A DNA stretch of 64,000 nucleotides from a virus. Under the pieces are notes generated by a model. The model was not told where the DNA came from. It searched no databases and saw nothing but the letters and a program-made list of their open reading frames with translations. This document shows positions 45,360 through 53,563 of this stretch, piece by piece. The stretch lies in IMG/VR virus record IMGVR_UViG_3300021964_000026, positions 38,932 to 102,931 of that record. The stretch is one strand, 5' to 3'. The translations under genes and the position numbers were made by a program. The number at the start of each line of letters is the position of its first letter. Position 1 is the first letter of the stretch.

Positions 45360-45559
45360 TTTCCAGCCCACGCATCACAAGTATAGTCTTCGTGGCAGTT
45401 AAAATCATACCACTTACAGTAGCCCGTCTTTGGGTCTTCTGTTGCTGAATCGTCCCACGCTTTGCAGTTGCCGCAACACTTCTTGTTTTCACAAGGGCGA
45501 TAATTCGGCGCGTCTTTCTTGGCTTTCATCAAAGCCCACGCTTCTTCAAGAGGAATCAT
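45356..45559 (-). CDS. Small Cys-rich protein with N-terminal tag
   Basis: ATG 45559 (GGGG upstream, overlapping the previous stop as ATGA) gives a 67-residue protein starting MIPLEEAWALMKAKKD, again the tag at the very N-terminus. The body has CENKKCCGNCKAW, then GYCKWYDFNC and YTCDAW, a metal-binding domain with eight Cys/His ligands. The longer frame to 45616 runs through the neighbour and is rejected. Function unknown. Confidence 0.7.
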   Translation of the reverse strand: MIPLEEAWALMKAKKDAPNYRPCENKKCCGNCKAWDDSATEDPKTGYCKWYDFNCHEDYTCDAWAGK

Positions 45560-45747
45560 TTCTTCTTCCCCCCTTTCTTCCCGCGGAACTTTCCACGACA
45601 GTATTGAACAGCCCAACCGTTTGCATACGCGCTTGGATACACCTTGAACTTCCGCTTGGCCGCGGCCTTACCCGCTGGACACAACTTCTTCTCAAGGTAG
45701 CCAAACGCGGCATCAGTTCCAATGCACAAATCGCAATCGCAACTCAT
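45556..45747 (-). CDS. Small basic protein with KVYPSAYAN motif
   Basis: A 63-residue product from ATG 45747 (GGGG upstream), or 69 from ATG 45765. It has CDCDLC at the start and LCPAGKAAAKRKFKVYPSAY then ANGWAVQYC, a motif I recall as widespread in marine phages and large algal viruses, ending in a Lys-rich tail. It directly follows the large terminase gene and starts the run of small basic genes. Confidence 0.65.
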   Translation of the reverse strand: MSCDCDLCIGTDAAFGYLEKKLCPAGKAAAKRKFKVYPSAYANGWAVQYCRGKFRGKKGGKKK

Positions 45748-45777
45748 TTCAAAAACCCCATTCATTAAAAGGATAAA

Positions 45778-47181
45778 TCAATCCAACAACCCCGCCATAA
45801 TTTCATCCAAGTCCACGATGCGCTCACGGAACTCCGTAGTGGCCCAATGAGCCAGCGCGAGAGCGATGGCGAAGTCGTCGTGCCGACCGATGCTGTCAAG
45901 CCGCCCCTTCTTGCTCATACCGAACATGAGCAGTTCGCGCTCAAGTTCGGACATCAGCGTTCGGGAGCGGTCGTCGCCCCACGGCAGACGGATTTGCTCT
46001 TTCTCAAAGCGCAACACCAAACCCATGAGAAGCGACTCACGGCGTTGGCGTGTAGAAATGAAGGTCTTGATAGGAAGGTCGGTGTCCGCGCGCAATTCAG
46101 TTGCGAAGACGCGCTGGAAGTTGTTCGCCTCAAGTTCAATGACATCGGGATTGAACTTCGCATTCAATCGTTGAATCTCGGTGATTTGTGTGCGGAAATC
46201 CATGTTCTTCCTACGAATCGCGTGAACCAACTCAAGCAATTCGGGGTTGGTGGATGGACGACGAAGCACGACCATCACGGTGTAGTCAGCCGAGCGGTCG
46301 GATGAAATAGCGGGGTCCCAACCGATGAAGTATTGGTCGTCGGGGTCGCCGACTTCGCGCTCAATCAACTTGAGTGTTGTGTCTTTCGCGGCTTGGAGAA
46401 TGGTTGATGGGAAAAGACTGCTCACATCATCCATCGGTTCGCACAGGTATTCACGAGCGAACGCGATGGCTGGCATATCGTTGCGTCGTGCATCAAGTGA
46501 TTCCAAGTCCCAACGCTCCGGCCAAAGAGCCTCACCTTTGGTGTTGATAGCGGGGTAGGTTTCAACGAGATAACCTTCGCGCGATTCAAGTTCGGTGTAA
46601 AGGTCAGTTGGTGTAAACGGTGTGCCGACAATCATCAGTTTGGAGGTGTGGTGAAGCGTTGGCACGAGGACTTCGTAGAACCATGATGCGACGCGAGCGA
46701 GTTCAGTATCCGTTGTCCCCCACAGAATGTCATCGCAAAGGATGAGGTCGGGGTGAATACCACGGATAGCACCACCAACCGACTTCGCGCTGATGTTTGA
46801 ACCGTTGCTGAAACCGAAGAAGGTCTTTGACCACGAATCGGATTTTTTCATTTTCGCGAGAAAAGGAACGCTGTCAATCAAATCGTTGAGTGTGCGCATG
46901 TGGTGGATGGACTGATGCAGACTGTGCGAAATCAACACGGCTTTTGTCTTCGGGTTGAATGCCGTTTTCCACAGCATGTAGCCGAGGAACAGCGTTGACT
47001 TACCGTGGTCACGCGCGGCTTTAACACAATACCGCTTACGCGATTCAAGGTTGTTGAACCATTGCTCATGATGCCATGAAAGTTGAAACCCAAGAATCTC
47101 TTCAAAGAAAAACTTGAAGTCGCGCTTCGCTACCTCAAAGTCAATTTCTTCAATTGCTTCAAGGGAGAGGGGCGACTGCAC
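45778..47181 (-). CDS. terL: Terminase large subunit
   Basis: This 467-residue protein has all marks of a packaging motor. The ATPase shows Walker A RDHGKST (57-63), Walker B LILCDD (146-151), and motif III VGTPFTPTDLY (185-195). The nuclease part shows GWDPAISSDRSADYTV (about 286-301), the acidic VIELEANNFQ and the C-terminal HDDFAIALALA. It cuts concatemeric DNA and pumps it through the portal. GTG 47181 follows GGGTGATG. The gene lies just after the 517-residue unknown gene and before the small basic cluster; the small subunit candidate is at 51789-52457. Confidence 0.95.
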   Translation of the reverse strand: MQSPLSLEAIEEIDFEVAKRDFKFFFEEILGFQLSWHHEQWFNNLESRKRYCVKAARDHGKSTLFLGYMLWKTAFNPKTKAVLISHSLHQSIHHMRTLNDLIDSVPFLAKMKKSDSWSKTFFGFSNGSNISAKSVGGAIRGIHPDLILCDDILWGTTDTELARVASWFYEVLVPTLHHTSKLMIVGTPFTPTDLYTELESREGYLVETYPAINTKGEALWPERWDLESLDARRNDMPAIAFAREYLCEPMDDVSSLFPSTILQAAKDTTLKLIEREVGDPDDQYFIGWDPAISSDRSADYTVMVVLRRPSTNPELLELVHAIRRKNMDFRTQITEIQRLNAKFNPDVIELEANNFQRVFATELRADTDLPIKTFISTRQRRESLLMGLVLRFEKEQIRLPWGDDRSRTLMSELERELLMFGMSKKGRLDSIGRHDDFAIALALAHWATTEFRERIVDLDEIMAGLLD

Positions 47182-47187
47182 ACAGCA

Positions 47188-48741
47188 TCACCCACGAATG
47201 TTCAACCCTTTCAGTAGCGAGTCCCACGAGGCTTGGTGTTTGTCTTCGGATGCATTGATACTAAACGCGTCGTCTCCGTCAACGCTAATGTCGCCGACAT
47301 CAAGTTTTTCCGCTTTTTCTTCCGCGACTTTTTTCGCTTTTTCTTCATCACCCGCGGCAACAGCCTGTTGGAATCGCGAGTCGTTTTTGAGTGATTGCAA
47401 GAAGAAGCGTCCCTGTGGTGATTTAGGATTCAATTGAAACGCGTCAAGCATTTCTTGTGTGATTTTCATTTCGGCATTTTCGGGGTCAAAACCTGCGTCA
47501 AACATACGCTGTGGCAATTCTGCTTGACTACCCTTTGGTCCGATGGTTTTCTCACCGTAATACTGACGGGCTTTTCGCCCTTCTTTGGATGTCAAATAAT
47601 TGCGAATACCGCGCATCCGTGGGTCTTCGGATTCGGTCGCCGTAGCGGTTTCAGCCGGTGCTGGGGTTGGTGGCCCCGCTTGAGTCGCAGGTGGCGCGGA
47701 TGCTTCGGGTTCTTCGGGTTCTTCGGGCATGGTGATGTTGCCAACATCAAGCGTTTCGGGTTCTACCGGAGCATCAGCACGCTCGCGTTCGGCGGCGGCT
47801 TCGGACGGTGCTTCGGGCATCGGTTGTTCGGTTTGTTCAACCACTTGGTCGGGTCGGAATGCGTCGCCTCGTTTTTGAGCGCGCCTTCGTTCTGCCATCT
47901 GTCGCGCTCGGTCAAACATACCCGGTCGTGCTTGTGTTGCACCTTCACCGATTCGTTTGATTTCAGCACGCATGGCGTCCTCGGCAGTCATGGTTGGGTT
48001 GCCGTCGGCGTCTTTTGGGATTTCAACATTGAAATCGCGAGCGAGGTTGCGGTTTTGCTGACCTGCGAACTGTTGCATGTTTTCCGAAAATCCTTGACTC
48101 CCCTCAACATAGCGGTCACGCGCTTGTTGTCGCTCACCCTCGGCGGTGCTAAGTCCGCCTTCAAGTCGGCGTCGTCGTGCCTCGGATTCGCGAGCGTCAG
48201 CACTTGCGCGTCGGTGTTGCACGAATGCACGAGGGAGTTCACGCATGGTCTGTCCCATACGGCGCGCCATACCGGGTTCACCCGTCTGTCCACCGCCACC
48301 GAACATATCACTCATTTTTTGCCCTATCGCACTTCCGTAAAGTCCAGCGTGCCGATAGTCTCGCGCGCTGGCACGATTCCCGGCCATTTCAGCATCACTT
48401 ACGCGTTGACCTGCTTGACCAACTCGTTGTGCGCGAACCGCTTGTTTGGCGGCTCTTGGATTTGGGGCAACCGATGTGCCACCTGCTTGAACCGCCGGTT
48501 GAAATGTGGGAGTAGGCATACCGTAGGTCCCAACTTCCTTCCGAATAATATCGGGGTGAGAGTTGTCGCGCTTTGCAACGGCTTTGATAACGGGTTCCCA
48601 ACTGTCTTCTTGAACGCCGTAAAGAACATAATTGATGTCGCTAAGGTTGCCGCCTTTTGCGATGAGGAACTCAACAGTCCCCATGTCTTGTCCATGCCGA
48701 AGCATGCTGTCGTTCCATTCAATTTCCCAATTTTCAACCAT
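47188..48741 (-). CDS. Arg/Ala-rich protein with LDVGDI motifs
   Basis: This 517-residue protein, just before the terminase gene, has an N-terminal helical part (GTVEFLIAKGGNLSDINYVL), an Arg/Gln-rich coil (ESEARRRRLEGGLSTAEGER) and Pro/Glu/Ala-rich linkers. Two copies of a short motif occur, ETLDVGNITMPEE and EKLDVGDISVDGD, separated by a helical domain of about 110 residues, and the C-terminus reads HQASWDSLLKGLNIRG. The same LDVGDI string occurs in the 2310-residue protein. Its function is unknown. Confidence 0.55.
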   Translation of the reverse strand: MVENWEIEWNDSMLRHGQDMGTVEFLIAKGGNLSDINYVLYGVQEDSWEPVIKAVAKRDNSHPDIIRKEVGTYGMPTPTFQPAVQAGGTSVAPNPRAAKQAVRAQRVGQAGQRVSDAEMAGNRASARDYRHAGLYGSAIGQKMSDMFGGGGQTGEPGMARRMGQTMRELPRAFVQHRRASADARESEARRRRLEGGLSTAEGERQQARDRYVEGSQGFSENMQQFAGQQNRNLARDFNVEIPKDADGNPTMTAEDAMRAEIKRIGEGATQARPGMFDRARQMAERRRAQKRGDAFRPDQVVEQTEQPMPEAPSEAAAERERADAPVEPETLDVGNITMPEEPEEPEASAPPATQAGPPTPAPAETATATESEDPRMRGIRNYLTSKEGRKARQYYGEKTIGPKGSQAELPQRMFDAGFDPENAEMKITQEMLDAFQLNPKSPQGRFFLQSLKNDSRFQQAVAAGDEEKAKKVAEEKAEKLDVGDISVDGDDAFSINASEDKHQASWDSLLKGLNIRG

Positions 48742-50530
48742 TCAACGCGCCCCCACAAGACCTCTTGATAGCGCGAACCACATCGTGCGTAGTGTTAAAG
48801 GATTTCGCAATGACACCCCAATCACCAAGCGACATAGCAATCGCGCGAGCAGTTGCGCTGGATACGCCGACTTCGTTGCTTAATCGTTGCATATCGTATG
48901 CATCCAACGGGTCGTATTTCACTATCAAAGAGCCACCAGCATCGTGCAACTGCACACGCTCCATGATGTTCGCGATAACACCCATTGGGTCGTCATCGGA
49001 GAATTGAAAATCGCTGGGGTCAAAAAAAGGATTGAAGTTTGGATTCGCGAAAAAGCCCGGTTGAGTTTGAGGTGTTATCGGCATGTCATCGCCGATGACC
49101 TCCTGTGTGGTGTCAATCGCTGGTGGCGCGCTCATCGGCTCTTCGGGCATAACAGGCGCAACAGGTCGGTCATCACCAAGCGCACCTCCACTCAAATGCG
49201 CGGGGAACTCATCATATCGGTGGTCTGTTCCCTGCTCCACGCCTTGACGCAATGAGTGTCCTGTGTCAGCCATACCTAACGCTTCCATGTCAAGTTGCTT
49301 TCCACCCGATTGAAGTGCAACATCGCGCCAACCGCTGACGACCGAACCGGGTGCTGTTTGATACATTGAAAATTGATTGGGGTTGACGCCTAATTGCTCG
49401 GCTGTTTTCATCATCGCCAAGATTTCAATTGCCGCGGTGTTGCGTCCTTTGTCGCCTCCGCGCACCATCGGTGCAACATGGTCGCGGTGGTTTCGGAACA
49501 TCGCGTGAACTTCATCGTTGGTGTCAATTTGTAGTCCGGCTCGTAAGTTTCTCATCACTTTACGCAATCCTGTGGCCGCACCGTCTTTTCCTCGTCCGTA
49601 AAGCAGTTGATTGACAGGCGCGCGAGCCATTTGACGAGCCGTCTCTTGACTGTATCCGTTGTCTTGGAGTTGACGCATCACTTTGCTGGACATGCCGCCG
49701 CTGGCCGAAGGCACGAAAAAGTCGCTGGGGAGGATGGACACGATGTCCATTGGTGAAATCCGACCGTATGCCGCGCTTTGCTCGTGTAGGTCTTTGTGGT
49801 GAGAAGGAAACTTCGTGTTGTCTCGCGAAGTCGGGTCTTTGTCGTTTGAAGTGTAGCGGTGGGTCACACCGTTGGTGATTTGTTGAGGCTCAACGACATT
49901 TTGTTGCGCGCCTATGGTGGTTTCCAAACCAATTGCTTTCGCTTCGTCTTGGATTTCTTTGGCGGCATGTAAAGCGGCTGACTCAAGGTGTTGTCCGAGT
50001 TCGGGGTGCGTCTCGTTTCGTGCGTGGTTGTTGATGAGTTTGCCGTCGCTGGTTCTCACCTTTCGCTGTGCAGTAGGAATGCGCTTGTGTTCATGACCGC
50101 CGTAGTGGTTGTTTTTGTAGTCGGGATGAAGTGAACCATCATCGCCGAAAGGTGTAGGGAGGATGTGAAAGTCATCACCGTTCTGCCGTTTGATAGCGTT
50201 GAAGCGTTTTGTAGCGCGATTGATGAGGTCTTTCGCGGTTTTCAACGCAGACCCCTCCGATGAAGGTTTCATGCGAACACCGCCTTCACCGGTGTAGCCA
50301 CTTTCCATCAATTCACGCGCCATGATACGAGCCGCGATGTCCATTGGGAACAGACCCAACAACCCCGATTCAATCAGTTCGTTAAACGGCTTACCTGTGC
50401 GCGAATTGATGTGAAAATGTGAAAGCGATTCGTGGTCGGAATCAGCCGAGGGAAACGATTGGTCTTCCAATTTGCCTGTTTCGGGATTGAGATACCACAC
50501 ACCCTTACCCTTGAGAATAATATCGCTCAT
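48734..50530 (-). CDS. Large low-complexity late protein, unknown
   Basis: This 598-residue protein begins SDIILKGKGVWYLNPETGK and overlaps both neighbours by a few bases. The body is hydrophilic and Asn/His/Gln rich with short helices. The C-terminal about 60 residues (DMQRLSNEVGVSSATARAIA, then GVIAKSFNTTHDVVRAIKRS) look like two helix-turn-helix units. It may bind DNA or a packaging partner. No family recognised. Confidence 0.5.
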   Translation of the reverse strand: MSDIILKGKGVWYLNPETGKLEDQSFPSADSDHESLSHFHINSRTGKPFNELIESGLLGLFPMDIAARIMARELMESGYTGEGGVRMKPSSEGSALKTAKDLINRATKRFNAIKRQNGDDFHILPTPFGDDGSLHPDYKNNHYGGHEHKRIPTAQRKVRTSDGKLINNHARNETHPELGQHLESAALHAAKEIQDEAKAIGLETTIGAQQNVVEPQQITNGVTHRYTSNDKDPTSRDNTKFPSHHKDLHEQSAAYGRISPMDIVSILPSDFFVPSASGGMSSKVMRQLQDNGYSQETARQMARAPVNQLLYGRGKDGAATGLRKVMRNLRAGLQIDTNDEVHAMFRNHRDHVAPMVRGGDKGRNTAAIEILAMMKTAEQLGVNPNQFSMYQTAPGSVVSGWRDVALQSGGKQLDMEALGMADTGHSLRQGVEQGTDHRYDEFPAHLSGGALGDDRPVAPVMPEEPMSAPPAIDTTQEVIGDDMPITPQTQPGFFANPNFNPFFDPSDFQFSDDDPMGVIANIMERVQLHDAGGSLIVKYDPLDAYDMQRLSNEVGVSSATARAIAMSLGDWGVIAKSFNTTHDVVRAIKRSCGGALNG

Positions 50531-51789
50531 CCAAGACCACCTCGCCTCACATATAGGTCGTAGGGGTGCGCTCCCCAGCGTGTCGCGTCATCATCGGGGT
50601 CAGTCTCCGTCGCACCTGTGGGTGCAGAAGTCAAGCCACCCGACGCGTTATCGGTCGCACCTTCGGTCGCACCCTGCATGGATTTGTCCTCTTTGCGCAT
50701 CATGCGTCGCAACAAATGATTGAGTTGGTCAATGAGTTGACGGTATTCAATACGGTCGCGAGGCGAAATGCGGTTAGTCAGTTTAACACGCTGTGCGCGC
50801 GCTTTCAAGAACTCTTCGGAGGCGAGAATAGCGTCGCTCGCACCAATGCCGCCAGCACCGCCAGCGAGTGATGTCGCTTCGGACATCATTTTTCCACCGG
50901 GTGTTTTCGCTGTGCGCGGTTGCCGAGTAGCCTTTGAGTGTGGTTTGGAGTCGCGAGAGCCACGAGGCGCGCGGACCTTTCTCGCTTCGGGTGTAACAGT
51001 CGGTGTTTGATAAGGGTCGTCCAGCGGTGGTGATTCAAGTGCTGTTTGTTGACGAAAGTCTTGACCTATGCGCTTTTGCGGGTTTGCATAGTTTGAGCGT
51101 GCTTGTGTTTGTGTGGCAGAAGTCAAACGAGGGAACCCGAAGCGATTTGGTTGTTGGTGTCCGTAGAATCCACCGAACGAACGAAACGGTGCTGAACCAG
51201 CCATCATCGGTGTAATTGCGGCTGTTCGTCGTCTTGGGCCAACGCGATATTGCTTACTTTTTTTGCCTTTACCCTTCGTTTGAGTTTCGGTGGTTTCTAT
51301 TTTCCCTTTCTTCCGCCTACCTTTCTTGGCGCGTTGCCTCGCCATCACCGTATCAATGGTGGTGGTTTTCTTCGGTTTTTCATCATCAAACTTCGGTTCG
51401 CGTTTTTTGCGAATCATTTCAAACGCTTCATCAATAAATGGAGCGGTGGACATCAACATGTTCATCCCCATGCCGCTTGCGCGAGGGTTTGCGCCGTCAA
51501 TTGCTTCGCTTTGACCGACCTGCCCTGTGAGTTGGCTCAATTCAGCCTGTTGCTTCACTTGACTGTCTTCTTCGTCATTGGGATTCTTTTGCGGGATTTT
51601 GATTTTCATGTGTTGCAATCCCTGCAATTTATGAGCGCGCTGTTCTTGTTCTTCACGCTTCTTCGCATCGTGTCGTGCGCGCTCATCGGAGTCTTCACGA
51701 CCCACTTGGGAATCACCTTGCAATTCTTCCGCGCTTTCGCGTGGGTTGAAACGCATACCAGCGGTGCTTCCTTCGGGTCCACCGACCAT
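50527..51789 (-). CDS. Basic low-complexity late protein, unknown
   Basis: This 420-residue protein has a charged N-terminus, the segment APFIDEAFEMIRKKREPK (a weak tag-like variant with Phe for Trp), a very basic stretch (MARQRAKKGRRKKGKIETTE, then KGKGKKSKQYRVGPRRRT), a Gly/Gln/Arg middle and a helical end (RDRIEYRQLIDQLNHLLRRM). Its ATG overlaps the stop of the small terminase candidate. It could be a packaged DNA-binding protein; this is inference from composition. Confidence 0.5.
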   Translation of the reverse strand: MVGGPEGSTAGMRFNPRESAEELQGDSQVGREDSDERARHDAKKREEQEQRAHKLQGLQHMKIKIPQKNPNDEEDSQVKQQAELSQLTGQVGQSEAIDGANPRASGMGMNMLMSTAPFIDEAFEMIRKKREPKFDDEKPKKTTTIDTVMARQRAKKGRRKKGKIETTETQTKGKGKKSKQYRVGPRRRTAAITPMMAGSAPFRSFGGFYGHQQPNRFGFPRLTSATQTQARSNYANPQKRIGQDFRQQTALESPPLDDPYQTPTVTPEARKVRAPRGSRDSKPHSKATRQPRTAKTPGGKMMSEATSLAGGAGGIGASDAILASEEFLKARAQRVKLTNRISPRDRIEYRQLIDQLNHLLRRMMRKEDKSMQGATEGATDNASGGLTSAPTGATETDPDDDATRWGAHPYDLYVRRGGLG

Positions 51790-52457
51790 CAGTCTTCACC
51801 ACCCATGAGTTTTCCACGAAGTCGCGCCCACACTTCGGGACTCTCTTTCGCCAATTCAACCTTGAGAATGTTGATGGTTTGAGCGTTCATGGTTTCGTTG
51901 GTTGTTCCAGCCGCGCGCTCTTGAACGCGCATGATGTCTTTTACCGTCTCACGCACCTCTTTGTGAAGTGAAACGATGTTGCGCACATATTGAGGGTCGT
52001 TGCGGTCAGCGTCGTCAAGAAAATGTCCCAATTCGCCGTTAATTCGCGATAGGTTGTTGCGCAAAGCATTCATTTCATGCCCTGCTTCAACGATGATAAG
52101 GTCTGCCGCACCCTTTTGCACAACGGGTTTGAGGTGGTGCTTGAGGTGATGATAAATGCTGGATTCGGGCATTTGGATGTCCAAAGCGATTTCTTCGGCG
52201 GTCATTGACGCGTTGAAGTAGGCCATTTCCAACTCTTCGCGCTTAATAGACACACAAAAACCGCATTCGCTGTTGCTCCCCATGTGATATTCGCCCATGT
52301 GGTTGCGAAAATGACGGTCAGCCGTTCCTTCGCGCCAACCTTTGTCTTTGTCCAACTGTTTTGCGATAATGATGCCATGTGTCATCATTTCCTCAAGACC
52401 GTCGCGTTCCGAGTCTTGACAAAACTTGCAAGACGCTCGCGTTATACGCTCCGCCAT
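51789..52457 (-). CDS. Probable small terminase subunit with zinc finger
   Basis: Start chosen at MAERITRASCKFC (ATG 52457, seven bases after GGAG); the longer frame crosses the plus-strand gene. This 222-residue protein has CKFCQDSE and ECGFC, a possible zinc site, then a helix-turn-helix SMTAEEIALDIQMPESSIYH followed by HLKHHLKPV, and a long C-terminal helix region (PQYVRNIVSLHKEVRETVKD). HTH plus helical oligomerisation region plus place in the late operon are typical of small terminases. An unusual feature is the zinc site. Confidence 0.55.
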   Translation of the reverse strand: MAERITRASCKFCQDSERDGLEEMMTHGIIIAKQLDKDKGWREGTADRHFRNHMGEYHMGSNSECGFCVSIKREELEMAYFNASMTAEEIALDIQMPESSIYHHLKHHLKPVVQKGAADLIIVEAGHEMNALRNNLSRINGELGHFLDDADRNDPQYVRNIVSLHKEVRETVKDIMRVQERAAGTTNETMNAQTINILKVELAKESPEVWARLRGKLMGGED

Positions 52458-52494
52458 AGCAAACTCCAAGTAGCCGTAGCAAAAGAGTGTTTCC

Positions 52495-52833
52495 ATGCGA
52501 AAGCGGCTCGGTCGTGCGCCTAAAGTTGCGGGTGTTCCACTCACCGTGGACACAGCGAGAAGCCTTTCGCGGGCGGCATTGGACATCATCGCCAACAACA
52601 AAGCATCATTGAGTGAGCGAGAACGCCGAATGAACATTTGTCGCGCATGTCCCGACCGAAATCACGACCGTTGCGGTCTTTGTGGTTGTTTCATCAAAAC
52701 GAAAACCATTCTCAACAGTAGCGAATGTCCCGTCGGAAAATGGTCAACCCTGTTGACCGAGACGGCGGTAGACGATGCCGGTCGCGCTAAAACAAACGAA
52801 AAGCGCGCCGATAATCCAAGTGAGCGTGTTTGA
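52495..52833 (+). CDS. Zinc-binding protein (CxxC...CGLCGC...CPxGKW), opposite strand
   Basis: This 112-residue plus-strand gene contrasts with 46 minus-strand neighbours. Residues about 44-82 read RERRMNICRACPDRNHDRCG, then LCGCFIKTKTILNS and SECPVGKW, a small zinc-binding motif I recall from many marine phage proteins (DUF6171-like). The N-terminus is SRSLSRAALDIIANNKASLS. The plus ATG at 52495 faces the minus start at 52457, and its 3' end overlaps the antisense membrane gene by 90 bases. No ribosome site is clear; a TTATACG box at about 52442 might be its promoter. Confidence 0.7.
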   Translation: MRKRLGRAPKVAGVPLTVDTARSLSRAALDIIANNKASLSERERRMNICRACPDRNHDRCGLCGCFIKTKTILNSSECPVGKWSTLLTETAVDDAGRAKTNEKRADNPSERV

Positions 52834-52977
52834 ATCCATTTTTGGACCGGAAAACACCAACAACATGAAGCAACCCAGCGTTAGCGAGATGAGTTGCACC
52901 ATTATCATGTCAACAACAACGGATTTGCGCAAATTGGTCATATCGCTAACAGCACCAAAGAGTGTAGTCATGTCCAT
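52744..52977 (-). CDS. Small membrane protein (two transmembrane helices)
   Basis: This 77-residue protein has two hydrophobic segments, roughly 28-44 (VQLISLTLGCFMLLVFS) and 53-70 (WIIGALFVCFSATGIVY), with a basic end (RRLGQQG). GGTGAT precedes the ATG. It ends the membrane module that begins with the 173-residue gene, and its 3' part overlaps the plus-strand zinc gene. Probably a partner of the GTPase module. Confidence 0.65.
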   Translation of the reverse strand: MDMTTLFGAVSDMTNLRKSVVVDMIMVQLISLTLGCFMLLVFSGPKMDSNTLTWIIGALFVCFSATGIVYRRLGQQG

Positions 52978-52981
52978 GTTA

Positions 52982-53554
52982 TCACCGCCCCGTCATCACC
53001 GAGCGAAGGAATGAACCAGCACCTTGACCCACGCTTTGCACCATACCGGGGTCTGCGAGCGCGCTATCCAGCATACCTTGCATAGTTGATTGATTCGCGA
53101 TAGCGACTATTTGCTGGAATTGCATGTTCATTTGCTGAACATTGTTGGAGGCCGCGTTGAGGATTTGCGTTTGGGTCATGGTCACGCTATCACCCGTTGG
53201 CAAACCCTGCACGCCGCTAAAATCAAAGGTAAAACCGTCGTCTGCCTCTTTGATTTTGGCGTTCGCGAGCATTTGATGCACCGAAACCGCGACCACATTG
53301 CTGATGAGGCCGATAAGCATGTTCAAGTTCGCACCGTTGTTGTCCGATAGCCACTTATCAATGAGCGGGTTGGTGGTTATCATCATGGATAGGATGTCCA
53401 TTTCGCTCGGTGGGGGTGGGGGTGCGTAGGGATTGTAGCCGCCACCCGCGCTCATGGTTCCCATTTGAGGCACTTGTTGTTGTCCATTCGGCAATCCGAG
53501 GTTCAACGCACCCGGATTTTGTGCAGGTTGTTGGTTATTTGACCACCATGCCAT
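52982..53554 (-). CDS. Gln/Pro-rich protein of the GTPase module
   Basis: This 190-residue protein starts AWWSNNQQPAQNPGALNLG, has a Pro-rich tract (NPYAPPPPPSEMD), and continues with helical and weakly hydrophobic segments (NLNMLIGLISNVVAVSVHQM), then Asn/Gln-rich helix (SNNVQQMNMQFQQIVAIANQ). GAGGTGG lies five bases before ATG 53554. No family recognised; probably soluble or membrane-peripheral. Confidence 0.6.
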   Translation of the reverse strand: MAWWSNNQQPAQNPGALNLGLPNGQQQVPQMGTMSAGGGYNPYAPPPPPSEMDILSMMITTNPLIDKWLSDNNGANLNMLIGLISNVVAVSVHQMLANAKIKEADDGFTFDFSGVQGLPTGDSVTMTQTQILNAASNNVQQMNMQFQQIVAIANQSTMQGMLDSALADPGMVQSVGQGAGSFLRSVMTGR

Positions 53555-53563
53555 GATACCACC

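Noticed and set aside
47434-48768. 444-residue plus-strand open frame
   Set aside because: It lies opposite the 517-residue protein gene, is rich in Phe/Cys/His runs typical of antisense translation, has no ribosome site, and its minus-strand partner has good overlaps and sensible protein sequence.
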